Shown piece by piece: positions 43,601 through 53,950 of a stretch of DNA of 64,000 bases (position 1 is its first letter; every line of letters starts with the position of its first letter). A program made the translations under genes and the position numbers. The DNA is from Marinicella marina (GTDB lineage Bacteria > Pseudomonadota > Gammaproteobacteria > Xanthomonadales > Marinicellaceae). The notes under the pieces were generated by a model. The model was not told the origin of the DNA, searched no databases, and saw only the letters and a list, made by a program, of their open reading frames with translations. The stretch covers positions 62,001-126,000 of the forward strand of contig NZ_JASJNC010000004.1 in the NCBI RefSeq assembly GCF_030065545.1. The letters are read 5' to 3'.

Positions 43601-45588
43601 AAACCGGTTTGCAGCAAGTATTTGACCAAGCCACGCAGAAAGTTTATTTGACGCCATGTCAATCCACCAAGAATTATGAGTTTATTCAGCGGGTCAGATT
43701 CGAGTTCACCATTGACCACTTGAGCGAATGCTTCATGAAACCTACTTTTAACCAAATCCAACTCTAAACCCTGTCCTGAAGCCAAAGACAGATCAAAATC
43801 CTGCACCCAAATACTGTGACCATTGGCCATCTTTAATTCATAGGGTCGTTCACTCACTACATGTAAGCCCAGGTTTTCCAAATCTGGCAAAACCTCACTC
43901 AACGGGATGGTGTGATGGTGTCGAAAAACCTTGAATCTGAAATCACCTTGACGCTTTATTCGCGGTTGATAGAGACTCATCTCAATATCAGTATCGCCAT
44001 TGAGTTTATCTGCATTTTCAACATCAAATGAGGCCACCCAAGGACTGACATCTTCACGGTAAGCCACTGGAAAACTACCTTTAAACTTTGCCATCAATCG
44101 AGTGCTTTCATTAACACCCAAACGCTCTGTCAAAGTTTGAGCTAACTTGTCTTCCCATGTCGTAACCACTTCGATCACTTCATTTTTTATCGCCCCCAAC
44201 AGTTCAGCATTGAAATGCTTGATGTCTCTGATGACCACGTACAATCTGGCATAATGTGACTCATCAATGGCCACTGCATACTCAACCTCTACGCCACCCA
44301 CTGCATTGGCCAGCAATGCCTGAATTTTATGGCGTGTATTGGTGTTAAATAAATCTCGCGGCACATAAACCATGAATGAGCAAAAACGATTGAATTTATC
44401 TTGTCTGGCTGTGACTTGTGTGGTGATTTTTTCTTGAATGACCAAGGACTGATAAACTGCATTGAATAGCTCATTGGTATTGGACTGTAACACCTCATCT
44501 CGCGGCATGGTATCGATGATGTGCATCAACATCTTGCCGGAATGTGAATTGGAATCAAAACCAAACTGTTTGATTAACACTTTGATTTTGGTGTTGATGT
44601 AAGGTATTTTTAATACATTGGTATTGATCGCCACCGAAGTGAACAAACCAATGAAGCGATGTTCAGCCACCACCTGTCCTTTTTCATCTGTTTCTAACAA
44701 GCCAATATAATCCAAGTTACCTTTTCGGTGAATCTTTGAAATCACATTGAGCTTGGTGATAACCACCAAATCTGATTGTTTTTTGATTTGGTAATCTTCA
44801 ACAGACAACTGGCTGGCATCATTGGCCTCCGCATCCAATGTCGGACTTAATAAGCCTAATCCAGTATCAGCAACAGCACCCAGGTATTTGCGTTTGCGAT
44901 CGTACTTGCGGTAACCCAAAAAGGTGAAATTATCATCTGTTAACCAATCAACAAAAGCCTGTTGTTGTTGACGCACCGTGTCATCACCCAAGCTTCCTAA
45001 AACTGTTTTTGCATGTGCTATTTTTTCTAACATCGGTTGCCAATCGTTGACCGCAGTTCTGATTTGAGCGAACACTTTAACCAAATAATCCTTCAGTTGT
45101 TGGCTGATTGTTTTGTCTTCAATTCGTTTTATTTCAATGTATATCAACGATTTAGCTTGGGTTTCGCCTTTTTTGGGTTTTTCTATCAATACCCTTTTTT
45201 TATCTTCACCCTTGATTTGAATAATGGGGTGTGAAATTAATTTAATACTCAAGCCAAACTCTGCACAGGCCATGGTGGCAGAATCAACCAAAAATGGGAT
45301 GTTGTCATTAACCAAAATTATTTGTGTGACAGTTGGGTCAGATTTAGGGTTGACCACCTCTATAACAGGATTTCTCAGTTTTCTTGCCGACATGCTTCTG
45401 ATCATCAAATTAAAGGTATTCACCCAATAATCTATGTCATGCATCTCCATTTCTTCAATCGACATGTGAGTGAACATTTGTTTACCCAGTTGTTTGATGC
45501 TGTCTTTGTAGGCTGATTTGCCTTGGTTAACTTGGTTGGAAAACTTTTTGATGAACTTTTTATGTTCTGCCGTTAATAATGATTGCAT
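40678..45588 (-). CDS. gdh: NAD-specific glutamate dehydrogenase, large 180-kDa type
   Basis: 1636 residues, matching the L-GDH180 family (about 1600) first described in Streptomyces and Pseudomonas. The N-terminal half contains ACT-like regulatory segments (for example TQIILVNDNIPFLVDS). The catalytic part from about residue 720 shows RMGKVARGGLRWSDRYEDFR, VPVGSKGGFVVKN with the substrate Lys, GIGDMMGDVFGNGML and CKVVGEGGNLGLTQKGRIEYA. It deaminates glutamate to 2-oxoglutarate in catabolism and in Pseudomonas is allosterically controlled by arginine or aspartate. It has no operon partners. Confidence 0.96.
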   Translation of the reverse strand: MQSLLTAEHKKFIKKFSNQVNQGKSAYKDSIKQLGKQMFTHMSIEEMEMHDIDYWVNTFNLMIRSMSARKLRNPVIEVVNPKSDPTVTQIILVNDNIPFLVDSATMACAEFGLSIKLISHPIIQIKGEDKKRVLIEKPKKGETQAKSLIYIEIKRIEDKTISQQLKDYLVKVFAQIRTAVNDWQPMLEKIAHAKTVLGSLGDDTVRQQQQAFVDWLTDDNFTFLGYRKYDRKRKYLGAVADTGLGLLSPTLDAEANDASQLSVEDYQIKKQSDLVVITKLNVISKIHRKGNLDYIGLLETDEKGQVVAEHRFIGLFTSVAINTNVLKIPYINTKIKVLIKQFGFDSNSHSGKMLMHIIDTMPRDEVLQSNTNELFNAVYQSLVIQEKITTQVTARQDKFNRFCSFMVYVPRDLFNTNTRHKIQALLANAVGGVEVEYAVAIDESHYARLYVVIRDIKHFNAELLGAIKNEVIEVVTTWEDKLAQTLTERLGVNESTRLMAKFKGSFPVAYREDVSPWVASFDVENADKLNGDTDIEMSLYQPRIKRQGDFRFKVFRHHHTIPLSEVLPDLENLGLHVVSERPYELKMANGHSIWVQDFDLSLASGQGLELDLVKSRFHEAFAQVVNGELESDPLNKLIILGGLTWRQINFLRGLVKYLLQTGLPYSKDYIEKAMIQNSHISRWIVELFTVKFLPKLDHVEAKEARSYLDAFGKKFVIQCQHLNVELNQYQQDCVDKYIRSRKFSRGLMSEKITKVINALLNSVKSQDEDRIIRHMVDTIGAILRTNYYQTDSDGQFRPAISIKVDSAALDFLPKPVPFREIFVYSPRVEAIHLRMGKVARGGLRWSDRYEDFRTEVLGLMKAQNVKNSIIVPVGSKGGFVVKNLPNGSREEVMAEVISCYKIFIGSMLDITDNIKGKRIIAPKNVVRHDEDDPYLVVAADKGTATFSDIANGISEERGFWLGDAFASGGSAGYDHKGMGITAKGAWESVKRHFRELGVDCQREDFSVVGIGDMMGDVFGNGMLLSKHICLKAAFNHLHIFLDPNPDSASSWQERERLFKLPRSSWEDYNQELISKGGGIYSRFDKAIPISPEVKAWLRIKEDELAPQDLIKRLLLSEIDLIWNGGIGTYVKASDETHADAGDSANNALRVDGKQLRCKVVGEGGNLGLTQKGRIEYAKNGGKVNTDFIDNSAGVDCSDHEVNIKILLKAMMEDGKYDVKSRNKLLASMTENVSDLVLKNNYMQTQTLSFMEHLSAKRVGAKAHLIRLLESKGLLDRDIEFLPSDSELERRRKNNDGLSRPELCVLLSYSKLDMYEQVMQSKVLNDPWLNRLMVNYFPSKLQKVDAKYLDNHRLKREIIGTIMTSQVIDRMGATFVMRMQEDTGAGVGAICKAFYIVVELFKLDDLWHDIEAHDGQVEVSKQIESFVSIWQFARQTIRWVLNNLGHGLDIQKQINALNKGVNQFRKEFSKYISDVDQAAMNRVINAISKQGFSEALARDIAALPYLSAALDVVKVANEQKVTVKNAADMYFPVGKMLNLIWLQNMIEKLKVNNQWHVHARGGLRDDLTAYHAELTASLIKRYGKNSDAALQTWSEDFGHKVKNVKDMMMSIKHEKNVDYPTIMVAINSLSQLVNATK

Positions 45589-45841
45589 CTGATTCTCTGT
45601 ATCAATGTATCTTTCAGTGCGTCACTGGTCTGAAGTGACAACGTTAAAATTACCAAAAGGCGAGCACCCAGTTTTATCATCATTAATCATTTTTTTATGA
45701 GTCCCCGTCCATTAGCATGTGCACAAATTCATCATGAATGCGATGTGCAACATGGTTGAATTTTAACGGTTTAATGGCATGAATAACACCCTAATATTGA
45801 ATATTAAATCAGCCTTATTCCTTCAAGTATGACTACGTGTT
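45589..45841. other. 253-base gap upstream of gdh
   Basis: No coding frame seen. It holds one perfect short inverted repeat, GTCACT at 45621-45626 with AGTGAC at 45634-45639, which could be an operator for gdh. Otherwise AT-rich and unremarkable. Confidence 0.4.
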
Positions 45842-46456
45842 TTATTTGAGTCCATTGATAACAAATGGTTGCTGTAATAAGTGCTCGTACCAAAACTGGG
45901 TATTTGGGTGCTCTTTATTGATGATGTCATCACGCCAAAAATCAATGATTGGTAGAGCCGCCATATCAGCAATACTTAATTCATCACCAGCAATATAAGC
46001 CGACTCATTAAGCTGGGACTCAATTTCTTGACAAAAACGCAGGGCACGAGATTTAAGTACATTGGCAGCCTCAACTTGTGGTGGCTTGACCAAAGCTTTC
46101 AATAAAAAGTTGTTGAATACATTGACCCCAATATCTGTGGTTATAAAACTTAACCACTGTATGGTTTTGGCTCGCTGAGCTTGTTCTTGACTTAGAAACT
46201 TGCCGCTTTTTTCTGCCAAGTAAATCAATATGGCCGTGGTCTGTGACACTGTTAAGACTGGCTCTACTGATTGATCTACAATCACCGGAATTCTGCCTGA
46301 GGGATTGATGCTAAGAAATTCACTGCCGCGCTGTTCGCCATTCATTATATCTATGGTATGAGTCTCATGCGGTAAACGCATTGCGGCCAATGCCAGCGCC
46401 ACTGCCCTGCCATTGATGGTATTAAAGGTATAAAAATCTATCATGTCTTGGCTCAA
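45842..46456 (-). CDS. Glutathione S-transferase family protein
   Basis: 204 residues. The thioredoxin-fold N-terminal domain (1-80) contains DFYTFNTINGRAVALALAAM, the cis-Pro site NPSGRIPVIVD and the gamma-Glu-binding VSQTTAILIYLAEK. The helical C-domain (90-204) has ELSIADMAALPIIDFW. Most like the bacterial Nu/Theta-type GSTs; substrate unknown. It is divergent from the methionine regulator at 46565 and shares that 108-base intergenic region. Confidence 0.88.
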   Translation of the reverse strand: MSQDMIDFYTFNTINGRAVALALAAMRLPHETHTIDIMNGEQRGSEFLSINPSGRIPVIVDQSVEPVLTVSQTTAILIYLAEKSGKFLSQEQAQRAKTIQWLSFITTDIGVNVFNNFLLKALVKPPQVEAANVLKSRALRFCQEIESQLNESAYIAGDELSIADMAALPIIDFWRDDIINKEHPNTQFWYEHLLQQPFVINGLK

Positions 46457-46515
46457 TTTAAGTCACAAAAATATTATCATGCACACTCGAGATGCATTAA
46501 TACTTGTAATCTTTT

Positions 46516-46564
46516 TATAATAGCCTAAAATTTGATATATCTCTTAATCAAGATATAAAGATAT
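46516..46564 (+). promoter_or_regulatory. Candidate operator and -10 of the SahR-like/metH operon
   Basis: A perfect TATAAT is at 46516-46521. Downstream are an inverted repeat ATATCT (46537-46542) with AGATAT (46551-46556), separated by 8 bases, and a third AGATAT (46559-46564) that abuts the start codon at 46565. The arrangement suggests autoregulation by the ArsR-type protein encoded next. A recognisable Shine-Dalgarno is missing, because this space is taken by the repeats. Confidence 0.5.
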
Positions 46565-47485
46565 ATGCAACTCAATGAACTGTTCAAAATCTTATCAGAT
46601 GAATCACGGATTCGACTGGTACTGTTGCTCAACCAACAAGAACTTACGGTTGCAGAGCTGGCTGAAATCACCCGTCTAGCCCAGCCGCGGGTTTCCACCC
46701 ACCTATCGAACTTGAAAAATCACCAAATGGTTTTAGCCAGAAAACAAGGTGTCAGTGCGTATTATCGTCTAAATACTGAACATTTTGATGACAACTATCC
46801 AGAAATGTTGGACATATTGAACCAACACTACAACAACGTAGCAATCATCCAAGAAGACAACAAACAACTGGCTCAGGTATTGTCTGAACAAGCCGTCAGT
46901 AATCAATGGGTTGATGCAGTAGCTGGTGACATGGAAAGGCATTATTCTCCTGGCAGAACTTGGGAAGCCACCACTCGAGTGGTGGCCAAACTGGTTGATT
47001 TGGGGCAGGTTCTCGACTTGGGCTCTGGTGATGGGGTTTTGGCGGAATTATTGGCCAAAAATGCTGCTGAATATACCTGTGTTGATAACAACATGAAAGC
47101 CATAGATGCTGCTAAAAAACGTTTGCAAGGTTTAAAAAATGTTAAATTTCACCAAGGTGATATCCATCATTTGAATTTACCTGAAGGCAACTATGATTGT
47201 GTTTTGATGCTGCATGTTTTGACCTACTCAGAGCGGCCAGAAAAAGTTATCAAGGAAGCATTCAAAGTATGTAAAACCGGTGGCCATTTGTTGATATCAA
47301 CCCTTCACCTGCATCAACACCAAGACATATTGAAAGATTACGGCCACAAAAACCTCGGTTTTGAAACCAAACAACTTGAACAATGGTGCTTGGATGCTGG
47401 TTTCAGCACAGTCCAAGCCAGTATCAGCTCACAAGAACAACGTAAGCCCCATTTTAAAATCATCACAGTAGAAGCAAGTAAATAA
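46565..47485 (+). CDS. ArsR-family regulator fused to a SAM-methyltransferase-like domain (SahR type)
   Basis: 306 residues. The N-terminal winged helix (1-90) contains LSDESRIRLVLLLNQQELTVAELAEITRLAQPRVSTHL-type text and no obvious metal-site cysteines. The C-terminal Rossmann methyltransferase-like domain (about 130-306) has the SAM motif VLDLGSGDGVLAELLA near residue 150 and VLMLHVLTY. This two-domain layout, adjacent to metH (3 bases), fits SahR, a regulator of methionine-cycle genes that senses S-adenosylhomocysteine. Whether the domain binds SAH only or also methylates is not visible. The assignment to SahR combines domain layout and context. Confidence 0.82.
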   Translation: MQLNELFKILSDESRIRLVLLLNQQELTVAELAEITRLAQPRVSTHLSNLKNHQMVLARKQGVSAYYRLNTEHFDDNYPEMLDILNQHYNNVAIIQEDNKQLAQVLSEQAVSNQWVDAVAGDMERHYSPGRTWEATTRVVAKLVDLGQVLDLGSGDGVLAELLAKNAAEYTCVDNNMKAIDAAKKRLQGLKNVKFHQGDIHHLNLPEGNYDCVLMLHVLTYSERPEKVIKEAFKVCKTGGHLLISTLHLHQHQDILKDYGHKNLGFETKQLEQWCLDAGFSTVQASISSQEQRKPHFKIITVEASK

Positions 47486-47488
47486 ATA

Positions 47489-50400
47489 ATGAATAACAAG
47501 ACCAATACCCGCAGTCTAATCGAACAACACCTAAAACAACGAATCCTATTGTTGGACTCGGCCATGGGGACCAAGATACAAACATTGAAATTGCAAGAAG
47601 CAGACTACCGTGGAAGCTTACTTAAGGACCACAGTGATGATTTGAAAGGTAACAATGATATTTTATCATTAACCCAGCCACAAATTATCCAAAACATACA
47701 CGAGCAAAACCTGAATGCTGGCTCTGATTTTGTTGAAACCAATACCTTCAATGCCACCTGCATTGCTCAAGCTGACTACGCTTGTGAACATCTGACCTAT
47801 GAAATCAATAAACAATCAGCAGCCATTGCCAAAACCGCCTGTAATAAATACAACAGCGAAGACAAACCGCGCTGGGTTATTGGCGTGCTGGGTCCGACCA
47901 ATCGCACGGCCTCTATATCCCCCGATATCAACCGCCCAGAATACCGCAATGTGACCTTCGATGAATTGGTTTCGGCCTACACGGAAGCAACCAATGGTCT
48001 GATTGATGGTGGTGCTGATGTATTGATGGTTGAAACCATCTTCGATACATTGAATGCCCGCGCTGCATTATTTGCTTTACAGAGCGTATTGGATGCGCGC
48101 AACAGCGAAATACCCATCATGATATCAGGGACCATTGTTGATGCCAGTGGTCGCACCTTATCAGGTCAAACTTTGGCTGCCTTTTACCATTCAATCCGCC
48201 ACGTTAAACCCTTAGCAATTGGCCTGAACTGCGCGCTGGGTGCCGATGATTTGATTCCATATATCAAGGAATTATCCGACATTTGTGAGTGCTACGTCAG
48301 CATCCATCCGAATGCAGGCCTACCCAATGAGTTAGGCGAATACGACCACAGTCCATCTCACATGGCTAAAATCATGGAACAAATGGTATCCCATGGTCAC
48401 ATCAACATCATGGGCGGCTGTTGTGGCACTACCCCAGAACACATCACCGCACTGGCTGAGATGGCACAAAAATACGCCGTCAGAAAAATTCCTGAAACAC
48501 CTACTTACTGTCGATTGTCAGGTCTTGAGCCCCTGACCATTACACCGGAGTTAAACTTCGTGAATGTTGGTGAGCGCACCAATGTCACCGGCTCACTTAA
48601 ATTCAAAAGGCTGATCAAAGAAAACGACCTTCAAACGGCTTTGGAAGTGGCCCAAGAACAAGTTGATAACGGTGCTCAAATCATCGACATCAATATGGAT
48701 GAGGGCTTGATTGATTCGAAAGAAATGATGGTTACTTTTTTGAATTTAATTGGCTCTGAGCCCAATGTGGGCCGAGTACCCATCATGCTAGATTCATCCA
48801 AATGGGAAATCCTTGAAGCAGGTCTACAACACATTCAAGGCAAAGGTGTGGTTAACTCCATCAGCCTCAAGGAAGGTGAGGATGAATTCTTAGCGCATGC
48901 CAAACTGGCCCAAAAATATGGTGCAGCGGTGATTGTCATGGCATTTGATGAAACCGGTCAAGCTGACTCATATGAACGCAAAATTGAAATTTGTCAGCGT
49001 TCCTATGAATTATTAGTCAACAAAATTGGTTTCGCGCCTGAGGACATCATTTTTGACCCCAATATCTTTGCCATCGGTACCGGTATAGAAGCACACAACA
49101 ATTACGGCAAAGATTTCATTGAAGCCACAGCTTGGATCAAACAAAATTTGCCCCATGCCATGGTTTCAGGCGGTGTTTCAAATATCTCTTTCTCTTTTCG
49201 TGGCAACAACCCACTGCGTGAAGCCATTCATTCGGTGTTCCTTTACCATGCCATCAAGGCCGGCATGGACATGGGTATCGTTAATGCCGGCCAATTAACG
49301 GTTTATGATGACATCCCAACTGACATCAAGGATAAGATAGAGGACCTGTTGTTCAATCGCGATCCCAACGCCACTGAAGAGCTGCTGGATTTAGCACAGA
49401 ACATGCAGGGTCAAGCACAGGATGAAGGTGATAAATTGGCTTGGCGCGAAGGCGAAGTCAAAGACCGCATCAACCATTCATTGGTACATGGCATCATAGA
49501 TTTCATTGAAGAGGATGCGCAGGCTGCCATGGAAGTACACAATGATCCTTTGTCAGTGATTGAAGGCCCATTGATGGATGGCATGAATGTCGTGGGTGAT
49601 TTATTTGGTGAAGGTAAAATGTTTTTGCCCCAAGTGGTCAAATCAGCACGGGTTATGAAAAAAGCGGTGGCTTGGTTGACCCCTCACATTGAAGCACAAA
49701 AAGGCAAACAACAAGCCAAAGGCAAAATCATCATGGCCACTGTTAAAGGTGATGTGCATGATATTGGTAAGAACATTGTTGGCGTGGTCTTGGGCTGTAA
49801 TAATTATGAAATCATAGATTTGGGTGTTATGGTGCCGGCTGAAAACATCCTCAAAGCCGCACAAGAACACCATGCTGATATCATTGGTTTATCAGGCTTG
49901 ATTACACCCTCTTTGGATGAGATGTGTTATGTCGCTGAATTGATGCAAGAAAAAGGCATGGATTTACCGCTGCTCATAGGCGGAGCCACCACCTCAAGAA
50001 CCCACACCGCACTGAAAATTGAACCGGGATATGATAACGCCACCGTTTGGGTCAAAGATGCCTCACGTGCTGTAGGCGTGGTTGCCAACTTACTGTCTGA
50101 AGACAAGCAAGTAGAATACTGTAAAAGTATCAAACAAGAATACGATGAGATCAGGGAACGACGCAAAAACCGCAAGTCCAATAAAAATCTGATTCCACTG
50201 GCGCAAGCCAGAAACAACAGCCTGAAATTAGACTGGTCAGGATTTAAACCGGTTAAACCCCAATTCACAGGTGTCAAAGTTCTTGAAGATACCGCATTGA
50301 GTACATTACGAGAATATATCGATTGGACGCCGTTCTTTCAAACTTGGGAACTGCACGGTCGTTTTCCTGCCATTCTTACCGATGAAGTGGTCGGTGAAAG

Positions 50401-51145
50401 CGCCTCAGAGTTGTATCAAGATGCTTTAAAAATGCTTGATCAAATCATTGATGAAAAGTGGTTACAATGTAAGGCCGTGTTGGGCTTCTTTCCGGCCCAC
50501 TCAAGCGGCGATGATGTGATCATTCAACACAATGATGAACCACACCGCCTATTGAACCTGCGCCAACAAGCCAACAAGCCAAAGGCCAACCTGTGTTTGA
50601 GTGATTTCATAGCACCAGAAGAAGCTGGACTGAATGATCATATTGGCGCCTTTGCGGTGACCACTGGCATCGGGATAGAAGCACATGTTCAACGTTTTGA
50701 GGCCGCTGGTGATGATTACAACAGTATCATGCTCAAGGCCTTGGCTGACCGTTTGGCTGAAGCATACGCTGAATACCTACACCAACAAGTCAGAAAACAA
50801 TATTGGGGTTATGAAGCAGACGAACAATTAGATAATGAATCATTGATCAACGAGCAATACCGCAGCATCCGCCCTGCGCCTGGCTATCCAGCCTGTCCAG
50901 ACCACACCCAGAAAGAGTTGTTATTCGATTTACTCGATGTCACCAACAACACCGGCATTGAACTGACCTCAGGCTTAACCATGTACCCTGCTTCATCAGT
51001 CAGTGGTTTTTACTATGCTCATCCAGAATCACAGTATTTTGTGGTCGGTAAGATCAACGACGAACAAGTCGAGGACTATGCCCAAAGAAAAGGCGTTACT
51101 GTGGACGAGGCCAAGAAAAGCTTGCGACCGAATTTAGAGGAATAG
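47489..51145 (+). CDS. metH: Cobalamin-dependent methionine synthase
   Basis: 1218 residues with all four modules. The homocysteine domain (1-330) begins [11 protein letters not shown] and ends with the zinc cysteines in [12 protein letters not shown] (near 308). The methyltetrahydrofolate domain (about 355-620) starts [16 protein letters not shown]. The B12 domain (about 650-890) has [13 protein letters not shown] with the cobalt-ligand His near 757. The reactivation domain (about 900-1218) has [19 protein letters not shown]. It forms an operon with the SahR-like regulator and remethylates homocysteine, so SAH levels should feed back on it. Confidence 0.98.
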   Translation: MNNKTNTRSLIEQHLKQRILLLDSAMGTKIQTLKLQEADYRGSLLKDHSDDLKGNNDILSLTQPQIIQNIHEQNLNAGSDFVETNTFNATCIAQADYACEHLTYEINKQSAAIAKTACNKYNSEDKPRWVIGVLGPTNRTASISPDINRPEYRNVTFDELVSAYTEATNGLIDGGADVLMVETIFDTLNARAALFALQSVLDARNSEIPIMISGTIVDASGRTLSGQTLAAFYHSIRHVKPLAIGLNCALGADDLIPYIKELSDICECYVSIHPNAGLPNELGEYDHSPSHMAKIMEQMVSHGHINIMGGCCGTTPEHITALAEMAQKYAVRKIPETPTYCRLSGLEPLTITPELNFVNVGERTNVTGSLKFKRLIKENDLQTALEVAQEQVDNGAQIIDINMDEGLIDSKEMMVTFLNLIGSEPNVGRVPIMLDSSKWEILEAGLQHIQGKGVVNSISLKEGEDEFLAHAKLAQKYGAAVIVMAFDETGQADSYERKIEICQRSYELLVNKIGFAPEDIIFDPNIFAIGTGIEAHNNYGKDFIEATAWIKQNLPHAMVSGGVSNISFSFRGNNPLREAIHSVFLYHAIKAGMDMGIVNAGQLTVYDDIPTDIKDKIEDLLFNRDPNATEELLDLAQNMQGQAQDEGDKLAWREGEVKDRINHSLVHGIIDFIEEDAQAAMEVHNDPLSVIEGPLMDGMNVVGDLFGEGKMFLPQVVKSARVMKKAVAWLTPHIEAQKGKQQAKGKIIMATVKGDVHDIGKNIVGVVLGCNNYEIIDLGVMVPAENILKAAQEHHADIIGLSGLITPSLDEMCYVAELMQEKGMDLPLLIGGATTSRTHTALKIEPGYDNATVWVKDASRAVGVVANLLSEDKQVEYCKSIKQEYDEIRERRKNRKSNKNLIPLAQARNNSLKLDWSGFKPVKPQFTGVKVLEDTALSTLREYIDWTPFFQTWELHGRFPAILTDEVVGESASELYQDALKMLDQIIDEKWLQCKAVLGFFPAHSSGDDVIIQHNDEPHRLLNLRQQANKPKANLCLSDFIAPEEAGLNDHIGAFAVTTGIGIEAHVQRFEAAGDDYNSIMLKALADRLAEAYAEYLHQQVRKQYWGYEADEQLDNESLINEQYRSIRPAPGYPACPDHTQKELLFDLLDVTNNTGIELTSGLTMYPASSVSGFYYAHPESQYFVVGKINDEQVEDYAQRKGVTVDEAKKSLRPNLEE

Positions 51146-51179
51146 CTACCTGAAAACGGACAATTAAAACCTAACAGTG

Positions 51180-52415
51180 TCAATCAAAACTGCTGAGAAA
51201 GATAAAGTCATTGACCATTTCGACTGCCCCTTTGTCACACAATGCTGAGCCGTTGTTATCACCATCAAGTGGCCGTGCTTTACCTGATTGATCTTCATTG
51301 ATACAATCAAGCGGGTCAGCCGAGTCTATGGCAGGACTTTGATAACTCAATGGGTAATATTGTTGGTAATTACTGGCCAATCGAAGTGGCCCAAGCGCAG
51401 CATCAACACCCTCCACGTCTGCGGTTCCAACCAAACCACAACTGTCGTCATCAGAGAGGTTATAGCCATCACTGATGATGGAATTGGTAACCCTACAATT
51501 CCCCCCAACATTGGTAGCTAAAATAGAATTCTTGATGGTGACATTACCCACCACACCTATGGGCTCGTTAAAAGCAATTGTAGAGAAATGGACTTCGATG
51601 AAACCTGGGGTTGAAAATGGCAAGTCACTTGAAGCTGCAAATAAACCTCCATAACGGGAGGCTTGGTTGTTGGTAATGGTCGAGTTAATGATCAAAGCAT
51701 TACCGGATTCAACATAGATAGATCCGCCATCGGCACCACCACTGCCAATGGTGGCTTGGTTGCCACTGACTGTGGTTTTATCAAGCACCAACTCTGCGCC
51801 CAGATCGATGATAATTGCGCCGGCATATGACGCAGTGTTACTAATCAACAGTGATGATGTTACTTGGCACAAAGCTTGTGATTCGTAACAATACATGGCA
51901 CCCCCTTCAAAACTGGCCTCATTGTTTTCAACACGTACACGGTTCAAATTCAATACGCCATTGCTCGCAATGGCACCGCCTGAACCATCCACATTACCAC
52001 CTTGTAAAGTCAAATCATTCAAAGTCAATTGACCCGTTTCTTCAGGGGTGTCATTGACCGTGAAGAAACGCATCTGAGGCGCTGAATCGTCAATGCTTAA
52101 CACTGAATCGTTGCCTTCAATGATGATGGCAGTGGTTACTCGGGGCAATGCATTGTTGCCGATACCGTTATAATCAACTTGATTGAAAGTGATGGTGACA
52201 GCCGTGGGTAATACTATGGTATCTTGACCTGAACCGGCAGAACAGCCATAAAATGATGCATCTGACTCGGCGGCTCTGATCGCAGCCCGTAAAGTACAAA
52301 ATTGGTTGTTACCTAGACTGCCGCTGTTGGAATTAACCACTATGACAGCCGCATTGAGCTCAAATACTGCAATCATACTCAGGTACGCAAATACCACAAA
52401 CTTACTTGTTTTCAT
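51180..52415 (-). CDS. Secreted right-handed beta-helix protein (choice-of-anchor-Q-like) ending FIFLSSFD
   Basis: 411 residues with a signal peptide (MKTSKFVVFAYLSMIAVFELNA). The first part carries FCTLRAAIRAAESDAS, the CxLRxAIxxA element seen at the start of many extracellular parallel beta-helix proteins. Repeats follow, with GGAIASNGVLNLNRVRVENN and GGSIYVESGNALIINSTITNN. The end of the helix domain is RPLDGDNNGSALCDKGAVE. After that comes only MVNDFIFLSSFD and the stop, resembling the short tag on the M23 peptidase nearby. Function unknown; likely surface-associated or released. Confidence 0.85.
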   Translation of the reverse strand: MKTSKFVVFAYLSMIAVFELNAAVIVVNSNSGSLGNNQFCTLRAAIRAAESDASFYGCSAGSGQDTIVLPTAVTITFNQVDYNGIGNNALPRVTTAIIIEGNDSVLSIDDSAPQMRFFTVNDTPEETGQLTLNDLTLQGGNVDGSGGAIASNGVLNLNRVRVENNEASFEGGAMYCYESQALCQVTSSLLISNTASYAGAIIIDLGAELVLDKTTVSGNQATIGSGGADGGSIYVESGNALIINSTITNNQASRYGGLFAASSDLPFSTPGFIEVHFSTIAFNEPIGVVGNVTIKNSILATNVGGNCRVTNSIISDGYNLSDDDSCGLVGTADVEGVDAALGPLRLASNYQQYYPLSYQSPAIDSADPLDCINEDQSGKARPLDGDNNGSALCDKGAVEMVNDFIFLSSFD

Positions 52416-52495
52416 AAGAAACTCCTTGTCTTAATTGCATCATCAAAATGTTTATATATTTCGAAGACTGCATTGGTTATAAAATTTTTATCTGA

Positions 52496-53896
52496 TTAAA
52501 TTGGTTGAACCCCAGCGCCATAATCAAACACCACGGCCAGTACCAGCACCGCAGCAGCTGCTCCCATCAATTTTAATATCAACGGCAGACAAAACCTGAA
52601 CCAAGCGTTATAAGGGACACCGGCCATACCAATGATGCCCATCAATACCGCATTGGTTGGAATGATCATGTTAGAAAAACCATCACCAAATTGATAGGCC
52701 AAAACTGATATCTGACGATTTACCCCAATGATGTCACCCACTGGCGCCATTAACGGCATGGTGACATAGGCTTGACCACTGCCTGACGGGATAAATAGAT
52801 TCAGAACCGATTGCATGATGAACATGCCTACCGCAGCCAATTCAGCACCCAAATATGACAGAGGCATGGACATGGCATGTACCAAGGTATGCAGTATTTG
52901 ACCGTCTTCCATAATCAATGCAATACCACGAGCCACACCGATGAGGATGGCTGTGGTGGCCAATTCTTGCACCCCTTCGATGAATTTATTGGCAGCCATA
53001 TCCGCACTGAGCTTACCAACCACAGCAGCAAAAACACCCCAGACAATAAACATGGCGCCTAACTCATATAAATACCATCCTCTTTCAGATATGCCCCAAA
53101 CAGCAACCACAATGGTTGCCACCAAGCCAAATAATATCAAACGGTGTCTGTTATTGAGCTGTGGGTAATCATGTTGTTCCTTATCCTCCAGTGGACAAGC
53201 CAAACCATGCACATATGACTTTGATGGATCAACTTGAACCATTTTGGCGTATTTCCAAACATGGTGAAAACCAATCAACACAAAGGGCAAAAATATGGCC
53301 AAGCGCAGCCACAAACCAGAATACAACGGCACATCGGCGATTTGTTGTGCAATCATCACGGTGAAAGGGTTGAAAGCAGAAACGCCATAGCCAATACCAT
53401 AGCCAGTCACCACCATCCCCACCGCGGTCATGGCATCCAGCCGCATGGCCTTACACAAACCCACCAGTATGAGCACGAAAGGTATGTATTCCCCGGCTGT
53501 GCCAATGGCTCCTGAGGCCAGAGCAAAAACAAATATAACCATGAAAATGAGCATGTGTGGCTTTTCACCAAAACGCTCTAGCATGCTACCAATCAGTGCG
53601 TCGATGGTGCCAGTGGCCCTGGCAATTGCCAATACACCACCAATGATGAAAACAAAAAATATGATGTCTTGTGCCGCGGCCAATGCCCGCGGGATAGCAA
53701 TCAAAAAATCAAACAAAGACAAGCGCTTTTGTGTTTCAGCAACCTCATAAGTGCCTGCTACAACAGCTTCACGTCCGTTTTCCAAGGTGATTGTCTCAAA
53801 AAAGCCTTGCGGCACAATCCAAGTGGCGATGAAGGCAATAAACATCATGCCTAACAACAAAATAAGGGTATGCGGTACTTTAAATTCTTTTTTCAT
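52496..53896 (-). CDS. YfcC-family membrane transporter (C4-dicarboxylate/arginine-type carrier)
   Basis: A 466-residue protein with about 12 hydrophobic segments. It starts with KVPHTLILLLGMMFIAFIATWIVPQGFF, typical of the YfcC/DcuC-like superfamily. Other family blocks are FIIGGVLAIARATGTIDALI, ASGAIGTAGEYIPF, GIGYGVSAFNPFTVMIAQ, NLFIPSGSGQAYVTMPLMAPVGD and a final FGDGFSNMIIPTNAVLMGIIG. The family moves carboxylates or basic amino acids with ions; the substrate here is unknown. It is monocistronic between two exported-protein genes. Confidence 0.88.
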   Translation of the reverse strand: MKKEFKVPHTLILLLGMMFIAFIATWIVPQGFFETITLENGREAVVAGTYEVAETQKRLSLFDFLIAIPRALAAAQDIIFFVFIIGGVLAIARATGTIDALIGSMLERFGEKPHMLIFMVIFVFALASGAIGTAGEYIPFVLILVGLCKAMRLDAMTAVGMVVTGYGIGYGVSAFNPFTVMIAQQIADVPLYSGLWLRLAIFLPFVLIGFHHVWKYAKMVQVDPSKSYVHGLACPLEDKEQHDYPQLNNRHRLILFGLVATIVVAVWGISERGWYLYELGAMFIVWGVFAAVVGKLSADMAANKFIEGVQELATTAILIGVARGIALIMEDGQILHTLVHAMSMPLSYLGAELAAVGMFIMQSVLNLFIPSGSGQAYVTMPLMAPVGDIIGVNRQISVLAYQFGDGFSNMIIPTNAVLMGIIGMAGVPYNAWFRFCLPLILKLMGAAAAVLVLAVVFDYGAGVQPI

Positions 53897-53950
53897 TCAA
53901 TTTGACTCAAATATTATTGTATTCATAGAAAACCGATTTATTTAGCTGTC

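Noticed and set aside
40678-45588. Giant protein as a polyketide or surface adhesin gene
   Set aside because: Signature blocks and length match the 180-kDa NAD-glutamate dehydrogenase family throughout.
45621-45639. Hairpin upstream of gdh as a riboswitch
   Set aside because: Only a 6-bp stem; no conserved riboswitch core recognisable.
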